Assembly (NCBI GenBank): GCA_015680685.1
Contig: MNCI01021426.1
Location: 49,745-113,744, forward strand
DNA length: 64,000 bases
Source: Gnetum montanum
Lineage: Eukaryota > Streptophyta > Gnetopsida > Gnetales > Gnetaceae
Reading direction: 5' to 3'
Shown: positions 56,201 to 64,000 of the stretch, piece after piece
Numbering within the stretch: position 1 is the first letter of the stretch
Layout of the letters: every line of letters starts with the position of its first letter
Program-made: the position numbers and the translations under genes
Notes under the pieces: model-generated
Seen by the model: the letters and a program-made list of their open reading frames with translations, nothing else
The model's database searches: none
What the model was told of the DNA's origin: nothing

Positions 56201-58887
56201 AAATGGAGGGAAGGAAACAATCATGAATTGTGACTATTCAAAGAGGTGCAATCTTACATGACCTGGGAGATGCATACCACCATGTTATTCAATGAAAAAT
56301 GTGTGTGCAGATATAAAGAAGCATGTAGAGGTATACAGAAGAAGATACGGACTCATTTAGGAAAGATATGAACACAACAGAAAAAATAACTCATCATGAA
56401 AGTTGAAAATTGAGTGGGTTGGCAAAAGGCCAAATCACTCAGAAAGAATATGGATTGGTGAGAGAAATATCTTACAATAATGGTAAGATAATTAGACATG
56501 GTACATAATGGCACAAGGCCATGTGCAAGGTAATGCAATGAACTGAGGCTATGATGAAGAACACTATGTGATATGATGAAGAAACTAAAGAACGATATTC
56601 CTAGCGGTAGCTGCCCATAGCATTTTGAAACCTTTTCACAGTATTATAGTAAAGGAAATAGAAGAAGTTGATGGCCAAGAGGAGAAGATACAGTAAGATA
56701 TCCTAACCCACAGCAGAAATAGAAAAGATATTAAAGAAAACATTGGAAAATCCTGGGTAAAAGTCAAAACTCTTTCAGACCAAGAAGACAGAATGGAAAA
56801 GAAATCAATTCTCACAAAGTCCCATAGAACAATGTCATCAAATCTCAATTAAATTCATCTTCGAGGTTGCAAACTCAAGAAGAAGTGCCTGTGCAGCCTT
56901 CCTGGCTCAATTTTTAAAAGTTGCAAATCTAGATGGAGGGTTGATGATATGAAAGAATGCTTGCAATGCAGGGAGAGTATTCACAAAATTTTGAGGATTA
57001 GAAGTTTGTGCATGTGAATTGAACTGAACTGAACTGAAGTTTGATTATGTTTGTGTAAAGTGATCACAATTATGTGCTGCTGTAAGATGAGTTTATGGTG
57101 CTGGCAGTTGGGAAGTTTCCTGTGATGACAATGTTGGAGGTTGATCGTGTGAAGCATACCGGGGTGGAAGAATAGAGGATCCTAGTAGTGCCTCAAAAAA
57201 ATTTTGAGTCTGAGAAGAAAAGAAGAGCCCTTTTGAACTACAGTGAACAAGATTTTAATGTTCTTTGAGTCACTTGTGAAAGTTCAATGCCAAGAAAGAT
57301 AGAACAAAGTAATTGTCATGATAAAAGTCACGAAAGTAAGAGGACCAGAAAAAAAAACCTTGTGAGGCACAATAGCTTTTGGAGACACAGAGCTGACAGA
57401 CGAGTTTATAAAGGGACTGCCAAAAATGATGACGAAAAGGGGTGAGTTCCAGAGGGAGACTGTTAGAATAACGAAGTAATAGGTGAGTTTGTGCAGGGAC
57501 CACTTGAAATGAAGAAGCTATGATACTATTTACATGATAAAGAATAAGCATTCTAGCTAGCAGAGAAGAATATCCAATAGAAAAAGAATTTGATATATTT
57601 AATCCTACGAGTTTAGGTGACAAAGGATGTGAGTTGTTTAAGAGGACTTGAAGAACCACAAAGCCCAAGGAGGTGAGGTAAAGTCATGAAGCAAAGCCAT
57701 GTTGAAGATGCTCTGTGATATGATAAAGAATGAAGAAACAAGAAAGAATGATCCTAGCTGGAGCTATCCATGGGCCCTCAAAACATTGTGTTGTTTTCTG
57801 ACCTTAACAAGGGGTTTTACTGAAATGTACTGTTTCTTACAATATAAACTATTCTAATTTTGAATCTCCTCTGGATTCATATGAAAAGGAATTTTACCCT
57901 TTCGTGTTTTTATATCTTGTACCTTTGGTGTATATTTAAAAATGTACACTTTTAAAATTTTGTTCTTATGCCATTTCTCTAACTTTATCCAATGAAGGCT
58001 GTCATTTTTTCAATTTAGCAGGTTTTTTTAAAAAAAATGCATATACCTAATTTAAAATATCTTTATTATGCAGATTTCAATGGTGGTTCAGTCGTTACAG
58101 CAAGCAAAAGGCCAGCTAGAGAAAGAACTTGAAGAGGTTACTTTACAGTTAAAATTGAAGAGGATACAACTGGTAAAGCAGCTTGTGGACATGTTTGTAA
58201 TGGGGTTAAATGATGTTACTCTAAAGAATATTATCTGTAAAGCATTTTGTATATTAATGAATATGCTGGTACCATGGCTATCTTGTTTACAGAAATATGG
58301 TATTTTGACTTATTTTTGTTATATTTTGTATTCTTCATTTGATGTATTGGCTGCTAGTGTGAGTTATACTCTCCCATTATTTACAAACCATCAATTAATA
58401 TGATTAGGAGATCACTTAAATTTGGGTAGGTTCACCTTCTGTATACTAGAGATGTTTATTTGAAGTAACTAGAACTTGCAGATGCAGTTTAATATCTAGT
58501 CAAATAGGTAGTTTAATTTGAGACTTTTTTCTAGGTAGAATTTGAAGAAGCAAAAGAACAGAGCATTTCAGAACTACAGACAGGCCTCATGGAAATGGAA
58601 GCTGCAATGAAATCTGCCCTCAGACAGATACAGAGAGCCAAAACCATTATGGAAACACTAAAACTCTCTATAGCAGTAAGATAACCTATGCGACATATAT
58701 TTTCATTATCTGAATATAAAACAATTACTTCATTTATCAAGCATAGAGATTTGGCAAAGAGGACCTATATTCTGCTTGAATAGTCTACAATTTGTCAATA
58801 ATATCAATGCAACCCCAAATGAGTTAGATTTTCTGATATTTTTGTGCTATGGTAATCCTGAAAAGGTTGATACAGGAGACTCAATGA
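53206..58887 (+). CDS. Host gene: organelle-targeted basic/coiled-coil protein, 6 exons
   Basis: Model exons: 53206-53544, 54660-54713, 54854-54967, 58074-58172, 58535-58675, 58876-58887. All junctions are phase 0 and give about 252 residues. The first 75 residues have no Asp/Glu and are rich in Ser, Arg and Ala, as in a plastid or mitochondrial transit peptide. Residues 68-113 are two copies of a 23-residue repeat (SKAVV-ART-SNESLDPGKKQ). Exons 2-3 encode a Lys/Ser-rich linker. Exons 4-5 encode a coiled coil (QSLQQAKGQLEKELEEVTLQ; then ELQTGLMEMEAAMKSALRQI). Donors of introns 2 and 3 are GC (AG then GCAAGT); GT alternatives break the frame. The last exon (Glu-Thr-Gln-stop) is the weakest part. 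I do not recognise the family; function unknown. Confidence 0.7.
53407..53544 (+). repeat. 69-bp in-frame tandem duplication at the end of exon 1
   Basis: Two 69-bp units (53407-53475, 53476-53544) differ at four positions by my count, three of them changing the amino acid. The second unit ends exactly at the exon 1 donor site. Each unit encodes 23 residues. Confidence 0.95.
54714..54853 (+). other. Intron 2, GC-AG type
   Basis: A 140-bp intron starting GCAAGTGAG after exon end ...AATGAG and ending TTATTACAG. AG followed by GCAAGT is the known strong consensus of GC-AG introns. The GT four bases later would leave phase 1 and a stop in the next exon. Confidence 0.7.
54968..58073 (+). other. 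Intron 3, GC-AG type, 3.1 kb with diverged repeats
   Basis: Starts GCAAGTAAG after ...AATCAG and ends TTATTATGCAG. It holds two diverged direct copies of a roughly 75-bp block (about 56545-56620 and 57690-57775; shared words GTGATATGAT, AAGAA and CCTAGC) about 1.1 kb apart. The A-rich block between them may be an old mobile element. The 132-codon minus-strand frame at 57270-57668 has no recognisable motif. Confidence 0.55.
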
Positions 58888-59095
58888 AAATTCAAAGAGA
58901 GAAGATCTCTGAGGTATGATGGATTTTATTTTTTCAGATTCTCGAAATAATTTCTCAGGAAATTAGTAGATTAATCAAAGGGGTTAAGATTGCATATCTT
59001 TGATGAAGTTGGGCTTGATGAAGAAATCTCTTTGATTGCACATAAATCTTTCACAGATCTCCATCTAGTTTCAATTTTTGATTTTTTGACAATGG
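58888..59095 (+). other. Likely 3' untranslated region of the host gene
   Basis: About 200 bp between the predicted stop and the poly-T that marks the LINE 3' end. No clear AATAAA polyadenylation signal was seen, so the transcript end may lie beyond or within the LINE. Confidence 0.35.
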
Positions 59096-59108
59096 TTTTT
59101 TTTTTTTT

Positions 59109-60014
59109 GAGAAAATACCTGGATGAATTAACTCAAAAATATGTACAATGGCAAAAGCCCAAAATCCTCCTCAAGAATCAGGAGGCAACCCCAACCAGAA
59201 CCCAGCCTCCACCGGACCAAATCTCAATAGGTCCAAATCCCCTCCCAAAAGTAACACTTGCCCTACCCTAGTCTAAGACCAGCCCTAGCTGTCCCATTTC
59301 ACAGGTTTGCATAATTTTTGCATCAAGCCCTAAGCCAAGCCCTCCTGAATTGACAGCCCCACTTATATAAAAAATCACGTTTGTCTCCTAGGCATTCTGC
59401 CTGAAGCCTTGCATAAGGAAGTAGTGCAATGACCCGAAAGCCAATTATTCATCTTTGCTCCAATCTGCCCTCTAAGGGTGTGAACTCTCCCTTGATTCTT
59501 GCGGAACCATATCAATCCATTGCTAGCACCATGCAATTAGTTGCAACACTTCCACATGCTGCCTTTCCAGAAGATCCCCCATCTATTGTAGATCTAGCAC
59601 CCTTTGACTATTCACCTCCCCTTGTATTTCCACCTGATGCTGCATCCATTTCACCTCCCACACTGTCCATTCCTTAGCCTTTGCTTGTTCGGCCACCACC
59701 AAACAAGCTCCACCATCGTCTGGACCTTGGCAGGAGTGAGCGGAGTCGGTCGCTTTGCACCATTTGATGACTTGGGAATCACCTCCAAACCCTTTCTGCT
59801 CACCACTGGGCCTTTACCCTTTGCCCCCCTAAGCAATCCGCCACCTTCCCTGTTAGTAGACCAAGTAGGCCTCTGACCAAACCCACCTAGGAATCTTAGT
59901 ACACCTTGATCTCCACTGAGCCATAATAACCCTAGGGTGCCAACTTGGCCTCTTTCGTCTCAAAGACTCCATAAAATAGCGTGGCATATTTACCCTGATG
60001 CAATGTTTCAGATA
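59109..60014 (-). other. LINE 3' region
   Basis: About 0.9 kb downstream of ORF2 on the minus strand. Plus-strand open frames here (59429-59677, 59604-59876) are antisense and Pro-rich only because of C-rich composition. No domain recognised. Confidence 0.5.
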
Positions 60015-63000
60015 TCACATAAATGTGAAGTGAACTCCCAACAACTTTCTAGGGCAGCCCAATTGAACTAGAAAACAATCAATCAAAATAGCTACATCTT
60101 GCCACAACTTGGGAAGAGCCACCTTCCATATGTGCCCCCCACTTGTTGTCCAAGAGATTGCTCCCATGAAAAATTCATGGGCATAACTTTGATTGCGAAG
60201 CACGGGAACTATGATTTCCCCTTCCACCAGTATGCCCAGAACCTCGACCAATGTAGCCTCCGTCACAATAATCCATCGACCTCGAAAACATGGTCAAAGA
60301 AAGACTGATCAAGCAACTCTGGCTTCCCCTCAATCTGTTGCAACATGTCGTCCCATCCCGTTTTGACCACTATCTCCCACAACTCTTCATTCTTCTGAAA
60401 CTCCATGATTGCCGGTTCATATCTACTCCATTGCCCCATAGCACTCACCACTTCATACCACAGATGTAGCCCTTTTTTAGTGATGGACCCTGGTGTCGAC
60501 AGTCGTTGCCCACAGAAAACCAACTTATTCCTACTTTTCCAGCCGGCCCACAAGACAGCCAACTCTTGAGAATCTTTGCTCAGCCTTAGCAGAGGAGTAA
60601 GCCTAGCCGCCTGCCAAACCTCCCTCATGAATCAACATTGATATACGAAATGATCAATCGTTTCGATATCGACAATGCACATTGCGCAGTATGTATTAAT
60701 GATTACGCCCCGCTCTCTTAAAAGTGCCTGCACCAACAACGCCTTATGCATAAGGAACCAAGCAAATGCCTTTATTTTGTCAGGGAGGCACCCTTGCCAA
60801 ATATTAGTCCAGCTGGACACCGATGGATACATTGCCCAACAACATTTTCACTTCCATTTCCCTAACATGTTTGTAGATGTTTCGCCAACATTGTGATCCT
60901 CCTATGCTCACTTCCCTTCTATAGTATTTCTGCCCCATCAGCCTCACCCATTGAGTCTATCCTGCCTCTAGTTCCATCAACCAATTCACAAGGCATTGCA
61001 TTCCCAGCTTCACCTTGTCACTAAAGGGAAGGATTCCTATCCCACTAGCATTCTTCGGCCTTGCAGTCTTCTCCTAGCATACTAAATGCAACTTCTTCCC
61101 ACCCTTACCCTCGAACCAAATAAACTGTCGAATGAGCTGGTTGATTTTTTGAACCACCCCTGCAAGTGGGGTAGCCATTGAAGCAGTGAACCGTGCTATT
61201 GCTATAAGCATAGTGGAAGCCAACAATATCTTCCCTTTTCTGCTAAGAAATCTATTAGCCCAGTGATCTATCTTTGAATGTAGCCATTTGATCAACCTTG
61301 TCCAAGTTTTCTTCAAATGCCGTTCGAAAATCGGCATCCCTAAGAAGGAATCATGCAAACAGCCAGGCATAATTCCCAACACTTGAGAAAGCTTCACACC
61401 CTCTCCCTTGCCCACCCCCCCACCAGCGCTACAATATTTATCAAATGAATGGCTGACTTACCCGAATTGATTTTGAGACCTGTCTCCCGCTCCATCCGTG
61501 CCAATGCTCTCTTTAAGTGCCTCAACCTAGGGAAAAGCCACCCTAGAAAAAAGGATAGTATCATCCACATAGTGTGCCATGAGATAGTGGACCCCTGCAA
61601 CATTCAACCTTTCCATGCCCTCGTCAATGCAATAAGTTTGTAGCAAGTCCATAAGTAAAAGAAACAACAGTAGCAACAAGGGGTCCCCTTGTCTCAAGCC
61701 TCTTCCCAATGCCTTGAATCCCCACAATTTCCTGTCAATATCAACTAAGTATCTCTCGGAACTTTGTAGACAAAGGCAAAGATTCACAAATTTGAGCTTA
61801 AAACCCTTACTAAGCATTATTTCTTTCAGGGCTGCCCAACTAATCGTATCATAAGCCTTGGATATGTCCAATTTGATGCACATCCTAGGGAATCCAATGC
61901 ATCTCAGCAAGTGCAGAATTCCCTGAAGCAACAAGACCTGATCTTGCAAGAAACGTCCTTTGACAAACCCCACCTGGTTCTCACCAACCAACCTTGCCAT
62001 CAACGGAATTAGGTGATGAACAATCATCTTAGTAAGCCTCAACAGAGTACAACAGACTCTGATGGGCCTGAAATACCCAGGTAAAGAAGGATTCGGTATC
62101 TTCGAAATTAGAACAATCTGCAAGCAATTGATTTCCTAGCGAACTTGTTGCCAGTGTAGCATGCTATTGAAGGCATCTAATAGGTTTGTGCCCAAAATAT
62201 CCGCGAATTCCCAAAAAAATTCAATGGGCCACCCATCTGGCCCTAGGGCCTTATTGGACTGCATAGAGCGCATGACCATTTCAAGCTCCATTTTGGTAAA
62301 AGGTCTTAGTAGGTCCTAGTTGTCAATCTCATTTAGTATCCTCCACACTAGAATCGAGATTCTCTCCGTGCCTCTCCCACACCAGATATTCTCCCAATAT
62401 ATCTATACCACCTCCAGCCCTTGTGGCATGGCCCCTTTATCCGCTTATCCACCCAGCAACATTTGTAACTTTTTATTTGTTGCCACCCCATCCTTTGGCT
62501 GAAGCAAAGAAAAAGCGCATGTTCCTATCCCCTTCACATAACTAGGTAATATGAGCTCTTTGCTGCCAGCAGCTCTCTTCCTCCAAATCTAGCTCCTGTA
62601 GCTCACTTAGCAACTAATGTTCATCATCAGCCATATCAGCCCCATTTTCCTGCACCTGCTATACCTTCCAAAGATTGTGTTGCAACTGAACCCTTTAGGC
62701 CGCGAAGCCATATTTTTCCTCTGAAGTTCTAGCTTTTATTCGGGCTTTGAGCATCTTTAGTCCTTGTTTCAAGAACTTCCTTGGCTCTTGTTCTGTTGAG
62801 TATTTTTGCCAGATTTCCTAAATGATCGGCCTCATCCACGGTTTACCCAACCATGTGCATTCAAGATGGAAAGGCCTAGCGGCCTGATCCTGACAACAAC
62901 AGATCCGACAAAGCATAGAACGATGATCTGAGGCATGTCTTTCCTTGCCCAAGACTTGACAGTCACAACCTCGTACTAACCCAAACCCAATCGATCCGAG

Positions 63001-63557
63001 ACTATACCTAGTCTAAACCCTATCTTTGATTGCTCCACGTAAATTTGCATCCTTTCAAGATCCATGTCCACCAGATCATGATTCCTTAAAAACTCTACAC
63101 ATTCTGGTTCTCCAGGCGATTCCACGCCTTCCTCTCCTATATTCTGCCATGGATATAATTGTTGATTGAAATCTTCAATTAAAATCCACATATTTGTATC
63201 AGGGACCACCTGCGCCATCCACCTCAATTCCTGCAATCGCAACTCCCAATTTTGTGCACCATACACATTTGTCAACCACAAAATTTCCCAAACCACGTGA
63301 ATTGTTTGACTCCACCATGAGTCATCAATCAATGTAATATGAAGTTGGAACAAAATGGCTAGTCCCCCTACATGCCCCCTATTGGGGACCATCTGCAACT
63401 GCCATTCTTCCCACTATAACAATCATGCTTTTGCTGTTTGCAGGTTCATCTCCTACAAACACACTACATTGCATCCCTCATTCTGCACAATCATTTTTAG
63501 GGTATTTCGTTTGTAAGGGGTACCTTGTCCCCTGCAATTCCAGGAGAGTATCTTCAT
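60015..63557 (-). pseudogene. LINE ORF2: endonuclease and reverse transcriptase
   Basis: Starts MKILSWNCRGQGTP (ATG 63557-63555), the usual APE-endonuclease start; a TAG/TGA-type stop then replaces the conserved Gln of QET. Endonuclease blocks: GGLAILF, LTNVYGAQ, WILIEDFNQ (Gly of GDFN changed to Glu) and LVDMDL (63398-62976). RT: NKALGPDGWPIEFFWEF (about 62.25 kb), LDISKAYDTISW, GLRQGDPL and the catalytic YVDDT (62123-61527), then thumb sequence (61415-61074). The RT-associated zinc-binding domain is at 60832-60632 (WQGCLPDKIKAFAWFL, CAMC, HFVYQC), with a C-terminal tail to about 60.0 kb. Multiple frame changes; inactive. No RNase H domain was seen. Confidence 0.85.
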
Positions 63558-64000
63558 GATGACATAGGTGCTCGTCTATGATACACCTCTGTCAGGGTCT
63601 TCTGTATGCCCAAATCAAAATATCAAACTGTGTTAGTTTCTTCCTCCTCACCTGCGCATCCAGATGTCCCACCTTGCTGCCTGCGCATCCAGATGTCCCA
63701 CCTTGCTGCCTACCGGGGAGACGATTGTCGCCCCCTTGACCTATGGGAGCTTGATGATGTCTTGCATCTTTGGACGGGAGGAGCCCTGTCCCAACGTAAT
63801 CCAATCCCCCAACGGGGGCATCTCTCAACAAGGAATCCATAGCCATGGATTTCGGCGTGCAGGGGGACTGAGTTGTGAGGGTTTCCCCCATCATCCCCTC
63901 CTGCCCAGCCATAGTGCATTGAAAACCCCCTTTCGCCATCAACTACAACAGAACCCTAAAACCATGGCCCGCGCCCCACCACACCACCCACCCCCTTCCC
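63558..64000 (-). pseudogene. LINE sequence upstream of ORF2, probable ORF1 end
   Basis: A 116-codon open stretch on the minus strand (63942-63592) lies just before ORF2, where ORF1 should end. It shows no zinc knuckle or other ORF1 motif. A 29-bp tandem duplication inside it shifts the frame, so the last 30 or so residues may not be original. ORF1 assignment is by position only. Confidence 0.4.
63651..63708. repeat. Perfect 29-bp tandem duplication
   Basis: The unit starting CCTGCGCATCCAGATGTCCC (63651-63679) is repeated without change at 63680-63708. As 29 is not a multiple of three, it shifts any frame running through it. Confidence 0.95.

Larger units (their letters stand above)
59096..64000 (-). 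mobile_element. L1-type LINE (continues past window end)
   Basis: A non-LTR retrotransposon in minus orientation. A 13-T run (59096-59108) is the complement of its poly-A tail. ORF2 runs from 63557 leftwards with endonuclease, RT and a C-terminal Cys/His domain; an upstream ORF is cut by the window end. The element faces the host gene and begins about 210 bp after its predicted stop. The target-site duplication cannot be checked because the 5' end is outside. Confidence 0.88.

Noticed and set aside
57270-57668. 132-codon minus-strand frame in intron 3
   Set aside because: No recognisable domain, Ser/Leu/Phe-rich composition typical of chance frames in AT-rich DNA.
59429-59876. Pro-rich plus-strand frames
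   Set aside because: They are antisense to the LINE 3' region; no splice context or start support.

Overview
The window is a piece of a large, repeat-rich nuclear genome of a land plant. The evidence is primer-binding sites matching plant tRNA-Asp, Athila/Tat-like Ty3/gypsy elements, an L1-type LINE, a telo-box upstream of the one host gene, and AT-rich, transition-decayed intergenic DNA. I cannot name the species; the element density suits a gymnosperm or another large-genome seed plant. About four fifths of the window is retrotransposon sequence. No RNA genes, CRISPR arrays or bacterial features were seen.

Layout. 1-4129 (+) is the 3' part of a gypsy element: an extra ORF downstream of where pol would lie, then a 3' LTR. 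It has landed in an old Ty1/copia copy (about 4130-6830, -). 6.8-10.0 kb holds nothing I recognise. Two solo LTRs (9989-10834 and 10850-11652) each have perfect 5-bp target duplications. 12463-40858 (-) is a three-layer nest. Element B (about 13.1 kb without its insertions: LTR-gag-PR-RT-RH-INT-extra ORF-LTR, TSD GTAGT) is split by element A (21609-36949, TSD ACTTT/ATTTT). Element A is in turn split by element C (23386-30313, TSD GATGG/AATGG; contains a 389-bp N gap). A and C both lack RT, RNase H and integrase, so they look non-autonomous. 41891-51710 (+) is a complete-length element, E, with gag-PR-RT-RH-INT, but its two LTRs belong to different subfamilies.

51.7-53.2 kb is upstream intergenic DNA. 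53206-58887 (+) is the only convincing host gene. It is a six-exon model for a roughly 252-residue, organelle-targeted, basic then coiled-coil protein of unknown function, with two consecutive GC-AG introns and a 69-bp duplication ending at the exon 1 junction. About 210 bp beyond its stop, a LINE lies in the opposite orientation (poly-T at 59096-59108, running past the window end).

The most interesting thread is the extra ORF in the env position of elements 1, A and B. In two copies its ATG directly follows a TACTAAC branch-point motif and a CAG acceptor. In element 1 its 928-codon frame is broken only by nonsense codons, with no net frame change. This suggests a product once made from a spliced subgenomic RNA. 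All coordinates for decayed ORFs are approximate unless stated as exact.
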